From positions 1 to 13,805 of the forward strand of contig JAJYJX010000051.1 of assembly GCA_021789095.1 (NCBI GenBank): a stretch of 13,805 nt of DNA. The letters are read 5' to 3'. The DNA is from a bacterium (GTDB taxonomy: Bacteria; JAMCPX01). A program made the position numbers and the translations under genes. The notes beneath the pieces were generated by a model. That model was not told where the DNA came from, did not search any database, and saw only the letters and a program-made list of their open reading frames with translations. This document shows positions 6,665 to 13,805 of this stretch, one piece after another (position 1 is the first letter of the stretch; the number at the start of each line of letters is the position of its first letter).

Positions 6665-6961
6665 CTATTCCTTTATTTCGCCTTCGCCCTTCCCTGCTTT
6701 CCTGTCACCCGAGTGCATTATAAATGTCCTTGTAGGGGCAAATTCCCCGAGCTTATGACCAACCATGTTCTCTGTAATATAAACAGGTATGAACTTCCTG
6801 CCGTTGTGAACAGCAATCGTGAAACTTACCATTTCCGGAGATACTACTGATCTCCTTGACCATGTTTTTATTAATCTTTTTTCCTTTTTACTGCCCATAT
6901 CTTGAATCTTTTTTAATAACGACTCATCAATATATGGACCCTTTTTTAATGATCTTGACAT
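6665..6961 (-). CDS. rpsS: 30S ribosomal protein S19
   Basis: S19 (uS19) binds the head of the small subunit with S13 and S14. The 98-residue product starts [19 protein letters not shown] and has the family block [15 protein letters not shown] (about residues 31-45), [29 protein letters not shown] (about 53-81, key part [11 protein letters not shown]). It is about six residues longer than the E. coli protein (92), with a charged tail [15 protein letters not shown] at 6961 follows an AGGGG that overlaps the rplB stop; the gap to rplB is nine nt. Confidence 0.97.
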   Translation of the reverse strand: MSRSLKKGPYIDESLLKKIQDMGSKKEKRLIKTWSRRSVVSPEMVSFTIAVHNGRKFIPVYITENMVGHKLGEFAPTRTFIMHSGDRKAGKGEGEIKE

Positions 6962-6970
6962 TTCTAACCC

Positions 6971-7807
6971 CTATTTTTTCCGCCTGTCTTTAACTATATA
7001 TTTATCTGAAAACTTAGGCTTCCTTGTCTTGAAACCTTTTGATGGCACTCCGGACGGAGAAACCGGATGAGGATTACCCTGACCTGATTTGCCCTCTCCT
7101 CCGCCATGGGGATGATCGACCGGGTTCATTGATACGCCCCTGTTATGAGGCTTGCGGCCAAACCATCTGACGCGGCCTGCCTTACCAATGGATATGTTTA
7201 TATTGTCTATGTTGCTCAGCTGTCCTATGGTTGCCATACATTCAAGCCTTATCAGCCTGACCTCGCCGGATGGAAGTTTAACATGGGCGTAATCGCCTTC
7301 CTTTGCCATGAGCTGCGCTACCGTACCTGCTCCCCTTACAATCTTCCCGCCCTGGCCTGCACGTAATTCTATATTGTGTATATTGCTGCCGGATGGTATG
7401 AATTTCATAGGCATTGCATAGCCTGTAAGTATATCAAGCTCCTTTGTCTTGCTTGATATAACCGTGTCATTGACCTTCAGGCCATACGGTGCAAGAATAT
7501 ATCTTTTTTCTCCGTCAGAGTAATGAAGCAATGCTATGAATGCCGTTCTTATGGGGTCATATTCGATAGATGCCACACGTGCAGGTACATCATACTTATC
7601 TCTCTTAAAATCTATGATCCTGTACATCTGTTTGTGTCCGCCGCCCCTGAATCTCGAGGTAATCTTGCCTGAATTGTTTCTGCCGCCGCTTTTCTTAAGA
7701 GGTATAAGAAGAGATCTCTCAGGGTTACGTGAGGTAAGCTCTTCAAACGTCAGCACCTGCATAAATCTTCTTCCCGGTGATGTTGGTTTGTAATATTTTA
7801 TACCCAT
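6971..7807 (-). CDS. rplB: 50S ribosomal protein L2
   Basis: L2 (uL2) is needed for subunit association and supports the peptidyl transferase centre. The 278-residue protein is full length (E. coli 273). It begins [22 protein letters not shown] and contains [20 protein letters not shown] (about residues 41-60) and [10 protein letters not shown]. The OB and SH3-like domains follow, with [18 protein letters not shown] and the C-terminal signature [13 protein letters not shown] near residues 227-239, including the conserved histidine motif. Its basic tail ends KDRRKK. ATG at 7807 has GGGAG about eleven nt upstream, partly overlapping the end of rplW. Confidence 0.98.
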   Translation of the reverse strand: MGIKYYKPTSPGRRFMQVLTFEELTSRNPERSLLIPLKKSGGRNNSGKITSRFRGGGHKQMYRIIDFKRDKYDVPARVASIEYDPIRTAFIALLHYSDGEKRYILAPYGLKVNDTVISSKTKELDILTGYAMPMKFIPSGSNIHNIELRAGQGGKIVRGAGTVAQLMAKEGDYAHVKLPSGEVRLIRLECMATIGQLSNIDNINISIGKAGRVRWFGRKPHNRGVSMNPVDHPHGGGEGKSGQGNPHPVSPSGVPSKGFKTRKPKFSDKYIVKDRRKK

Positions 7808-7813
7808 ATAAAT

Positions 7814-8107
7814 CTATACTCCCTGAAAGAACTCTATCTTGTCGCCCTGTTTCAGTCTTATTACAGCCTTTTTGTATCCGCTTCTAAGCCCTTTGTTAAC
7901 ACCTCTTATTGTCCTTATTTTTCCGGGCATATTCAGCGTCCTTACGTCCGTAACTGTCACTTTGAATATCTTTTCCACCGCTTCTTTGATCTCCTTCTTG
8001 TTTGTTGATTTGTTGACAACGAAGACGATCTCGTTAAACTGCTCCTTGGCAACGGTATTTTTTTCCGTAATGATAGGCGATACTATAACATCGTATATTG
8101 ATTTCAT
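7814..8107 (-). CDS. rplW: 50S ribosomal protein L23
   Basis: L23 (uL23) flanks the peptide exit tunnel and is the docking point for trigger factor and SRP. The 97-residue product has the family N-terminus YDVIVSPIITEKNTVAKEQ, the strand IVFVVNKSTNKKEIKEAVEKIF (key part NKKEIKEAVEKIF, about residues 36-48), then VTDVRTLNMPGK and KKAVIRLKQGDKIEFF. ATG at 8107 overlaps the rplD stop as ATGA, so translation is likely coupled. rplB follows after six nt. Confidence 0.96.
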   Translation of the reverse strand: MKSIYDVIVSPIITEKNTVAKEQFNEIVFVVNKSTNKKEIKEAVEKIFKVTVTDVRTLNMPGKIRTIRGVNKGLRSGYKKAVIRLKQGDKIEFFQGV

Positions 8108-8727
8108 TTATTTAAAGCCTCCTGCAGCATCAGCGCTGTTTTCTCCGTAAGAACAAGTTGCCTGTACTTCATTACATCATAAACATTGAAAGTGTTGTTT
8201 CTTATGACTTTTATCTTATCTATATTCCTTGCAGAAAGTTGGAAATTCTGATGAGCGGTATCCAGTATAATCAATGCATTATTTATACCCAGCTTTTTAA
8301 GCATTTCATGCACTATTTTAGTTTTTATCTGATCTATCTTGAAATCATCAATCACCATCAGCATCTTGTCTCTGTACTTTGAACTCAATGCAGAGCGTGC
8401 CGCCAGTTTTACCAGCTTTTTATTTATCTTTAAAGCCCTGCCGCCCGGCTGCGGGCCGAATGTTGTTCCTCCGCCCTTCCATAGAGGGGATCTTATACTG
8501 CCGGCTCTTGCCCTTCCAGTACCTTTCTGTTTCCACGGCTTCTTGCCTCCTCCGCTGACCTCACCCTTCGTTTTGGTCGCCCTGGTCCAATGCCTCTGGT
8601 TATGAAGGTACTGCTTCACAGCTAGATAAATCGCGGGTTCATGCACCTCAATATTAAAAATACCATCATCCAGTGTAAGTTCTTTTAATTTATTCCCGTT
8701 CTGGTCGAGAACATCAACAACAGCCAT
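8104..8727 (-). CDS. rplD: 50S ribosomal protein L4
   Basis: L4 (uL4) has a globular surface domain and a long internal loop that lines the exit tunnel with L22. In E. coli it also represses its own operon. The 207-residue protein carries the loop TKGEVSGGGKKPWKQKGTGRARAGS (about residues 53-77, key part GGGKKPWKQKGTGRAR), then RSPLWKGGGTTFGPQP. The next residues read GGRALKINKK rather than the RDYS-type sequence common in many bacteria. ATG at 8727 has AGGTGA about four nt upstream. rplC ends seven nt before it. Confidence 0.97.
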   Translation of the reverse strand: MAVVDVLDQNGNKLKELTLDDGIFNIEVHEPAIYLAVKQYLHNQRHWTRATKTKGEVSGGGKKPWKQKGTGRARAGSIRSPLWKGGGTTFGPQPGGRALKINKKLVKLAARSALSSKYRDKMLMVIDDFKIDQIKTKIVHEMLKKLGINNALIILDTAHQNFQLSARNIDKIKVIRNNTFNVYDVMKYRQLVLTEKTALMLQEALNK

Positions 8728-8734
8728 ATCTCAC

Positions 8735-9361
8735 CTATGCATAAACCTTTTTTATATTAATAATCGAATTCACACTTCCCGGTACAGCACCCTTCAAAAG
8801 TATAATGTTCTTTTCAGGGATAAGTTTAACCACCTCTAAATTCTTTACCGTGACCCTTTCAGCCCCCATTCTGCCAGGCAGTTTCTTGTTCTTGATTACC
8901 CTGCCAGGAAAAGTATTCGAACCGATTGAACCAGGCGCTCTGTGAAACATGGAGCCATGACTCCCAGGACCACCCTTAAAACCGTGCCTCTTCACGACAC
9001 CCTGGAAACCCTTGCCCTTGCTGATACCTATAACATCAACCAGCTCTCCAACCTTGAATGATTCCACTGTAATAAGATCGTTGACCTTTATGTCTTTCAG
9101 TTCATCAACCCTGAACTCATTGAGATATTTGTAGAAGTCCGCACCCAATTTCTTGTAATACCCGTTTAAAGGCTTTTTCAGCTTTTTTTCCGGTATAGAG
9201 AAATAAGCTATCTGGACAGCTTTGTATCCGTTTTTTTCTGTTGTCCTGACATTGAGTATCTTGCAGGGGCCTGCCTGAATAACGGTGACAGGTACCATCT
9301 CGCCATTATTATTGTATATTCTTGTGCATCCTATTTTTTTACCCATTATTCCGGCAAACAT
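8735..9361 (-). CDS. rplC: 50S ribosomal protein L3
   Basis: L3 (uL3) nucleates 23S rRNA folding and reaches toward the peptidyl transferase centre. The 208-residue product starts MFAGIMGKKIGCTRIY, a variant of the MIGLVGKKVGMTRIF start with one extra residue. Other signatures are GKGFQGVVKRHGFKGGPGSHGS (about residues 115-136, key part RHGFKGGPGSHGS), FHRAPGSIGSNTFPGRV and KNKKLPGRMG. The glutamine methylated in E. coli (PGSIGQ) is serine here. ATG at 9361 is only five nt after rpsJ; the best GGAGG lies 12 nt upstream inside rpsJ, a long spacing, so re-initiation from rpsJ is plausible. ATG at 9346 is a weaker alternative because relatives keep the upstream residues. Confidence 0.96.
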   Translation of the reverse strand: MFAGIMGKKIGCTRIYNNNGEMVPVTVIQAGPCKILNVRTTEKNGYKAVQIAYFSIPEKKLKKPLNGYYKKLGADFYKYLNEFRVDELKDIKVNDLITVESFKVGELVDVIGISKGKGFQGVVKRHGFKGGPGSHGSMFHRAPGSIGSNTFPGRVIKNKKLPGRMGAERVTVKNLEVVKLIPEKNIILLKGAVPGSVNSIINIKKVYA

Positions 9362-9366
9362 TAGTT

Positions 9367-9690
9367 CTACTTACCTCCGAAACTCTTTATTTCTACGTCA
9401 ACCCCTGCCGACAGATCTATCTTCATAAGTGCATCCACTGTCTGCTGGGTTGGCTCCATTATGTCTATCATTCTCAAGCTGGTCCTTATTTCAAATTGCT
9501 CTCGTGATTTTTTATCAACATGCGGTGACCTCAGCACAGTATAACGCTGGATCATGGTTGGCAATGGTACAGGGCCCTTAATAACCGCACCGGTCCGTTT
9601 CGCCGTTTCAACTATCTCTTTTACAGATTGATCCAGCAGCCTGTGATCATATGCTTTTAACTTTATTCTTAAATTCTGAGCGTCTGCCAT
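9367..9690 (-). CDS. rpsJ: 30S ribosomal protein S10
   Basis: S10 (uS10) sits in the head of the small subunit and doubles as NusE, which binds NusB and NusG in antitermination. The 107-residue protein contains [20 protein letters not shown] (about residues 7-26), the loop [31 protein letters not shown] (about 39-69, key part [14 protein letters not shown]) and ends [10 protein letters not shown]. The exposed loop used for NusB contact is intact. ATG at 9690 is only six nt after the tuf stop. The upstream purines are weak, so it is probably translated by coupling to tuf. No separate S10 leader can fit. Confidence 0.97.
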   Translation of the reverse strand: MADAQNLRIKLKAYDHRLLDQSVKEIVETAKRTGAVIKGPVPLPTMIQRYTVLRSPHVDKKSREQFEIRTSLRMIDIMEPTQQTVDALMKIDLSAGVDVEIKSFGGK

Positions 9691-9696
9691 AACTTT

Positions 9697-10887
9697 TTAC
9701 TCTATAATTTCCGTGACAACACCTGCCCCGACAGTCTTGCCGCCTTCCCTTATCGCAAACCGAAGCCCCTTTTCCATCGCTATGGGAACTATCAGGTCCC
9801 CCTCGAGCGTTATGTTGTCTCCGGGCATCACCATCTCCACTCCCTGCGGCAGCTTCACGATCCCGGTAACGTCGGTCGTCCTGAAGTAAAACTGCGGACG
9901 GTACCCCGTGAAAAACGGCGTGTGCCTCCCGCCTTCCTCCTTCGTCAATACGTAGAGCTCCCCCTTGAACTTCGTGTGCGGCGTTATGCTCCCGGGCTTC
10001 GCCACCACCTGCCCCCGCTCTACCTCTTCCTTCTTCGTTCCCCGTAACAATACCCCGATATTGTCCCCGGCCCTGCCTTCGTCCAGTACCTTCCGGAACA
10101 TCTCCACTCCGGTCACCACCGTCTTCTGCGTCGCCTTGATCCCTATTATCTCTATCTCCTCCCCTACCGTTATCTTCCCCCTATCTACCCTCCCCGTCAC
10201 CACGGTCCCCCTACCGCTGATTGAAAATACGTCCTCAACCGGCATCAGAAACGGCTTGTCTATCTCCCTCGCTGGCTCGGGTATATAGCTGTCTATCGCG
10301 TCCATCAGCTTCATGATCGACCCTTCCCCCATCTCGCTCTTGTCCCCTTCCAGCGCCTTTAACGCACTCCCTATTATTACAGGTACCTTGTCCCCGGGAA
10401 ACTTGTACTGCGTCAATAACTCCCTTACCTCAAGCTCCACCAAATCCAGCAGTTCCTTGTCGTCCACCATGTCTGCCTTGTTTATGTATACCACTATGTA
10501 CGGCACTCCTACCTGCCTTGCCAAGAGAATATGCTCCCTCGTCTGCGGCATTGGCCCGTCCGCTGCACTTACCACCAGTATCGCTCCGTCCATCTGCGCT
10601 GCCCCAGTTATCATGTTCTTTATGTAGTCCGCATGCCCAGGACAGTCCACGTGCGCGTAGTGCCGCTTTGTCGTCTCATACTCAACGTGGGATATCGATA
10701 TCGTTATCCCTCGCTCCTTCTCCTCAGGAGCTTTGTCTATCTGATCAAATGGTATGAAGTTCGCAAGCTTCTTCTCTGATAATACCTTCGTTATCGCCGC
10801 TGTCAGCGTTGTCTTCCCGTGGTCTATGTGCCCTATAGTCCCTACGTTTAAATGCGGCTTCGTCCTTTCAAATTTCGCTTTTCCCAT
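9697..10887 (-). CDS. tuf: Elongation factor Tu
   Basis: EF-Tu is the GTPase that brings aminoacyl-tRNA to the ribosomal A site. The 396-residue protein is complete. GTP-binding motifs are G1 GHIDHGKT (19-26), switch I RGITI (59-63), G3 DCPGH (81-85, with catalytic His85) and G4 NKAD (136-139). Domains II and III follow, with the end [18 protein letters not shown] intact. Isoleucine in G1 and alanine in NKAD are known variants in several phyla. ATG at 10887 has AGGAGGT nine nt upstream, one of the best sites here. The gene is clearly more G+C-rich than its neighbours: hand-counted 60-base lines within it give about 43-58%, against 33% and 43% for two fusA lines. It favours codons such as ACG and GGG. 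A second tuf copy elsewhere is possible but not visible. Confidence 0.98.
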   Translation of the reverse strand: MGKAKFERTKPHLNVGTIGHIDHGKTTLTAAITKVLSEKKLANFIPFDQIDKAPEEKERGITISISHVEYETTKRHYAHVDCPGHADYIKNMITGAAQMDGAILVVSAADGPMPQTREHILLARQVGVPYIVVYINKADMVDDKELLDLVELEVRELLTQYKFPGDKVPVIIGSALKALEGDKSEMGEGSIMKLMDAIDSYIPEPAREIDKPFLMPVEDVFSISGRGTVVTGRVDRGKITVGEEIEIIGIKATQKTVVTGVEMFRKVLDEGRAGDNIGVLLRGTKKEEVERGQVVAKPGSITPHTKFKGELYVLTKEEGGRHTPFFTGYRPQFYFRTTDVTGIVKLPQGVEMVMPGDNITLEGDLIVPIAMEKGLRFAIREGGKTVGAGVVTEIIE

Positions 10888-10896
10888 CTATGGTTT

Positions 10897-10903
10897 ACCT
10901 CCT
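10897..10903 (-). promoter_or_regulatory. Strong Shine-Dalgarno for tuf
   Basis: AGGAGGT on the minus strand, nine nt before ATG 10887, in the 24-nt gap after fusA. This fits the need for several-fold more EF-Tu than EF-G from the same transcript. Confidence 0.8.
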
Positions 10904-10911
10904 ACTCTTTA

Positions 10912-12978
10912 TTAAACACCTTGCAATTTCTCCAGGATATCCGAAGCAATAGTAGCCGGCACTGCTTCATAATGAGAAAATTCCATCGTAAACACTCCTC
11001 TTCCCTGCGTGTTAGAGCGCAGGTCCGTGGCGTAGCCAAACATTTCTGCCAATGGAACTTCAGCTTTTACAATATGCATATTTGCACGCATCTCCATTCC
11101 CATTATCTTCCCCCGTCTCGAACTCAAATCCCCTATTACCTCACCCATAAACTCTTCCGGTACAGTTACCTCAACCTTCATAATAGGCTCAAGCAAAACA
11201 GGTGCCGCATTGCTTACTGCATCCTTGAAAGCCATTGATGCAGCAATCTTGAAAGCCATTTCCGACGAATCGACCTCATGGTATGACCCGTCGTAAACCT
11301 CTATTTCTATACCAAGTACCGGATATCCGCCAAGTACACCCCTGTCTGCGGCCTCTTTGACACCTTTTTCTATAGCAGGTATATATTCCCTGGGGATTGA
11401 ACCTCCAACTATTTTGTTTATGAACTTTACCCCGTTGTCAAGCGATACAGGTCTCACCCTGAAAAGGACGTGGCCGTATTGTCCCCTGCCGCCTGTCTGT
11501 TTTATGTATTTGCCTTCTGCGTGTGCCTCTTTTGTGATCGTTTCTTTATAGGCCACCATAGGCTTTCCTACATTTGCCTCAACACCATATTCCCTCTTCA
11601 ATCTGTCAATAATAATTTCCAGATGTAATTCTCCCATGCCGGATATAATAGTTTGTCCTGTTTCCTGATCAACCTTTAACTTAAATGATGGATCTTCAGT
11701 AGTTAATTTATAAAGCGATCCAGACAATTTATCCTGATCAGCCTTTGTCTTCGGTTCTATAGCGATAGAAAGAACAGGCTCCGGGAATTCCATTGATTCA
11801 AGTATTATTGCATGCTCCTTGGTACATAGTGTGTCCCCTGTAGTGGTGTACTTCAACCCTATAACAGCAACGATATCCCCTGAATCAACCTGCTTGACAT
11901 CCTGCCTTGCATTGGCATGCATCCTGACAATCCTGCCTATTCTCTCCATTTTATCCTTTGTGGAGTTATAAACATAACTGCCTGATATCAGCGTACCTGA
12001 ATATATCCTTATATATGTCAGCTGACCTGTAAACGGATCGTTCATTATTTTGAATGCAACGGCAGAAAACGGTTGATCATCGGATACCTTCCTTGTCATT
12101 ATATGGCCGCCGGGATCCTTGCCTGAAACAGGGAGAAGATCAACGGGCGAGGGCAGATAATCAACTATTGCGTCAAGAAGCAGCTGGACTCCCTTGTTCT
12201 TAAATGAGGAGCCGCAAAAAACAGGCACTGCTTTGAATTCGATTGTACCCTTCCTTAACGCTTTCCTCAGTTCATCCTCTGTTATCGGCTGTTCAGATAG
12301 ATACTTTTCCGTCAACTGTTCGTCAAGTTCTGCTATTGATTCCACCATATGGGTGCGCTTTAATTCAGCCTCCATAATATATTCTTTCGGTATTTCTATT
12401 TCACGGTATTTGGCCCCAAGCGTATCCTCATCGTATACTATGGCCTTCATGGTGAGCAGATCTATTATACCTTTAAAGTCGGCCTCTTTGCCCAGAGGAA
12501 GTTGCACAGGTATAGGATTGGCATTCAATCTTTTTCTGATCATATCAACCGACATATTAAAATCTGCGCCGACTCTATCCATTTTGTTTATATAAGCCAA
12601 CCTGGGTACATTGTACTTGTTAGCCTGCCTCCATACTGTTTCTGACTGCGGTTCGACTCCGCTGACCGCATCAAAAATGGCAATTGCTCCGTCAAGTATA
12701 CGGAGAGATCTTTCAACCTCCACTGTAAAATCCACATGACCGGGTGTGTCTATAATGTTTATCTGGTAGCCTCTCCATACTGCTGTGGTAGATGCAGACG
12801 TAATAGTTATACCGCGCTCTCTTTCCTGTTCCATCCAGTCCATTGTCGTTGTTCCATCATCTATTTCACCGATCTTGTAGTTTACACCGGTATAGTACAG
12901 GACCCTTTCTGTGGTAGTCGTTTTACCTGCATCTATATGAGCCATTATACCAATATTTCTTATTAGTTTCTTGTCCAT
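10912..12978 (-). CDS. fusA: Elongation factor G
   Basis: EF-G is the translocase GTPase that moves tRNA and mRNA after peptide transfer and acts with RRF in recycling. The 688-residue protein has the P-loop AHIDAGKT (13-20), switch I ERGITIT (54-60), G3 DTPGH (77-81) and G4 NKMD (131-134). Domain II follows, then domain III, the domain IV tip motif [10 protein letters not shown], and domain V. It ends at the usual length for canonical EF-G; it is not the spdEFG or EF-G2 type, because switch and NKMD regions match the classical form ([14 protein letters not shown]). ATG at 12978 is the only suitable start in the open frame. It lacks a properly spaced Shine-Dalgarno; the nearest GGGAG is about 19 nt away and the start is preceded by six adenines. 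It lies 50 nt after rpsG. Confidence 0.98.
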   Translation of the reverse strand: MDKKLIRNIGIMAHIDAGKTTTTERVLYYTGVNYKIGEIDDGTTTMDWMEQERERGITITSASTTAVWRGYQINIIDTPGHVDFTVEVERSLRILDGAIAIFDAVSGVEPQSETVWRQANKYNVPRLAYINKMDRVGADFNMSVDMIRKRLNANPIPVQLPLGKEADFKGIIDLLTMKAIVYDEDTLGAKYREIEIPKEYIMEAELKRTHMVESIAELDEQLTEKYLSEQPITEDELRKALRKGTIEFKAVPVFCGSSFKNKGVQLLLDAIVDYLPSPVDLLPVSGKDPGGHIMTRKVSDDQPFSAVAFKIMNDPFTGQLTYIRIYSGTLISGSYVYNSTKDKMERIGRIVRMHANARQDVKQVDSGDIVAVIGLKYTTTGDTLCTKEHAIILESMEFPEPVLSIAIEPKTKADQDKLSGSLYKLTTEDPSFKLKVDQETGQTIISGMGELHLEIIIDRLKREYGVEANVGKPMVAYKETITKEAHAEGKYIKQTGGRGQYGHVLFRVRPVSLDNGVKFINKIVGGSIPREYIPAIEKGVKEAADRGVLGGYPVLGIEIEVYDGSYHEVDSSEMAFKIAASMAFKDAVSNAAPVLLEPIMKVEVTVPEEFMGEVIGDLSSRRGKIMGMEMRANMHIVKAEVPLAEMFGYATDLRSNTQGRGVFTMEFSHYEAVPATIASDILEKLQGV

Positions 12979-13028
12979 TTTTTTAAAAGAGACTAAACTC
13001 CCTGTTATTATTACGGTTATTCTGAATA
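12979..13028 (-). other. Longest gap of the operon (rpsG-fusA, 50 nt)
   Basis: This A+T-rich spacer holds no open reading frame. The minus strand contains GGGAG, then a six-base loop and CTCTT, allowing a weak five-pair hairpin (two wobble pairs), followed by TTTT and six adenines up to the fusA ATG. It lacks the strong stem expected of an intrinsic terminator. I see no convincing -35/-10 pair. Confidence 0.4.
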
Positions 13029-13499
13029 CTACCAGCGGTAATGTGCAAAAGCTCTGTTAGCTTCTGCCATTTTATGGGTATCTTCTTTCTTCTTTATAGC
13101 GTTACCTTTGTTATCATATGCATCAAGTATCTCGCCAACAAGTTTGTTCACCATGGTTTTTTCAGATCTTGCCTTTGCTGCAAGAAGTAACCATCTGAAT
13201 GCAAGGGCAATCTGCCTGTTTTCACGTACTTCAACAGGAACCTGATATGTGGCTCCGCCAACTCTTCTTGAACGTGTTTCAAGTAGTGGTTTTACATTGT
13301 TAACAGCTTTTACAAATATTTTTACAGGATCTTCCTTTTTCTTTAATTTCAGCTCTTCAATAACAGAGTTAACTATGCCCTCTGCGGTCATTTTCTTACC
13401 CTGCTTCATAACGTAGTTGATAAACTTTGCAATCAGGATATCATCGTATCCGGCTTCCAGTATAACAAATTTATGTATAACCTTTTTTTTCCTTGACAT
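13029..13499 (-). CDS. rpsG: 30S ribosomal protein S7
   Basis: S7 (uS7) nucleates the 16S rRNA 3' domain and contacts E-site tRNA; in E. coli it represses the str operon. The 156-residue product has the family motif [23 protein letters not shown] (key part [17 protein letters not shown], about residues 76-92), then [14 protein letters not shown] and the C-terminus [21 protein letters not shown] (key part [12 protein letters not shown]). It ends at Trp156, the common length, without the E. coli K-type extension. ATG at 13499 has AGAGGT about six nt upstream. The gap to rpsL is 19 nt, far shorter than the E. coli rpsL-rpsG spacer that carries the S7 repressor site. Confidence 0.97.
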   Translation of the reverse strand: MSRKKKVIHKFVILEAGYDDILIAKFINYVMKQGKKMTAEGIVNSVIEELKLKKKEDPVKIFVKAVNNVKPLLETRSRRVGGATYQVPVEVRENRQIALAFRWLLLAAKARSEKTMVNKLVGEILDAYDNKGNAIKKKEDTHKMAEANRAFAHYRW

Positions 13500-13518
13500 A
13501 TGATACCTCTAACCAGCT

Positions 13519-13805
13519 TTACGCCTTTTGCTTCTTTGCTCCATACTTTGAACGACCTTTCTTCCTCTCTTTAACTCCTGTCGTATCCAGTGAACCTCTT
13601 ATTATATGATATCTTACCCCGGGTAAATCTCTTACCCTTCCTCCCCTGACAAGTACAACTGCGTGCTCCTGTAGTTCATGGCCTATTCCCGGTATGTAAG
13701 CAGTTACCTCCATACCATTCGTTAACCGCACTCTCGCCACTTTCCTTAAAGCTGAGTTAGGTTTCTTAGGGGTCGTGGTATAAACCCTTATGCACACACC
13801 TCTCT
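13519..13805 (-). CDS. rpsL: 30S ribosomal protein S12 (5' end cut by window edge)
   Basis: S12 (uS12) lines the decoding centre and sets accuracy and streptomycin response. The frame is open to the window edge; the first full codon encodes the Arg of [21 protein letters not shown], equal to E. coli residue 31, so about 30 residues are missing. The GTG at 13797 is an internal valine, not a start. The decoding loop TPKKPNS is intact (Lys43 equivalent, codon 13765-13767). The second loop reads [13 protein letters not shown]: the codon at 13630-13632 is AGA (Arg) where E. coli has Lys88. The aspartate next to it, methylthiolated in some bacteria, is kept. The end is [10 protein letters not shown]. 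rpsG follows after 19 nt. Confidence 0.97.
   Translation of the reverse strand, partial: RGVCIRVYTTTPKKPNSALRKVARVRLTNGMEVTAYIPGIGHELQEHAVVLVRGGRVRDLPGVRYHIIRGSLDTTGVKERKKGRSKYGAKKQKA

Noticed and set aside
10852-11238. Plus-strand open frame of 128 codons opposite the fusA-tuf junction
   Set aside because: It is antisense to the EF-G C-terminus, with no family similarity that I recognise and no upstream Shine-Dalgarno.
12985-13006. Intrinsic terminator before fusA
   Set aside because: The possible stem is five pairs with two wobbles and only four T residues follow; the operon clearly continues.
13795-13797. GTG as a start for rpsL
   Set aside because: It encodes a conserved internal valine (RGVCIRVY); the gene is cut by the window edge.
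1-13805. Mobile element, CRISPR array, tRNA or riboswitch
   Set aside because: No repeat array, transposase, tRNA cloverleaf or long non-coding segment is visible; genes are packed throughout.

Overview
This window is almost wholly one minus-strand ribosomal superoperon from a bacterium. Reading in the direction of transcription (high to low coordinates) the order is rpsL (5' end cut by the window), rpsG, fusA, tuf, rpsJ, rplC, rplD, rplW, rplB, rpsS, rplV, rpsC, rplP, rpmC, rpsQ, rplN, rplX, rplE, rpsN, rpsH, rplF, rplR, rpsE, rplO, secY (3' end cut). These are the classical str, S10 and spc operons joined head to tail with no break. All genes lie on one strand. The largest gap is 50 nt (rpsG-fusA), most are 5-20 nt, and five junctions overlap. 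I found no mobile element, CRISPR array, tRNA or rRNA, and no non-coding stretch over 50 nt.

The str part (13805-9697) encodes S12, S7 and the two translocation/delivery GTPases EF-G and EF-Tu. The S10 part (9690-4722) encodes S10, L3, L4, L23, L2, S19, L22, S3, L16, L29 and S17. The spc part (4725-1) encodes L14, L24, L5, S14, S8, L6, L18, S5 and L15, then SecY, the pore of the Sec translocon. L30 (rpmD), which usually sits between S5 and L15, is absent. Together the genes supply ribosome parts, the elongation factors that work on them, and the membrane channel that receives nascent secreted proteins.

The organism is clearly bacterial. Clues are moderate G+C (roughly low 40s % in hand-counted lines outside tuf), zinc-type S14, a four-cysteine L24, canonical EF-G, an ancestral gene order with tuf between fusA and rpsJ, and frequent TTG starts. 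These would fit a deltaproteobacterial/Desulfobacterota-like or neighbouring phylum, but I cannot place it from sequence alone.

No unknown system is visible. The points worth a second look are: arginine at the classical streptomycin-resistance position of S12 (E. coli K88), the missing rpmD, a higher G+C and different codon habit in tuf, four TTG starts plus one GTG start in what should be highly expressed genes, an 11-nt rplO/secY overlap with a TTG start, a Gly/Ala-only tail on L6, fusA without an evident Shine-Dalgarno, and no room for an E. coli-type S10 leader.
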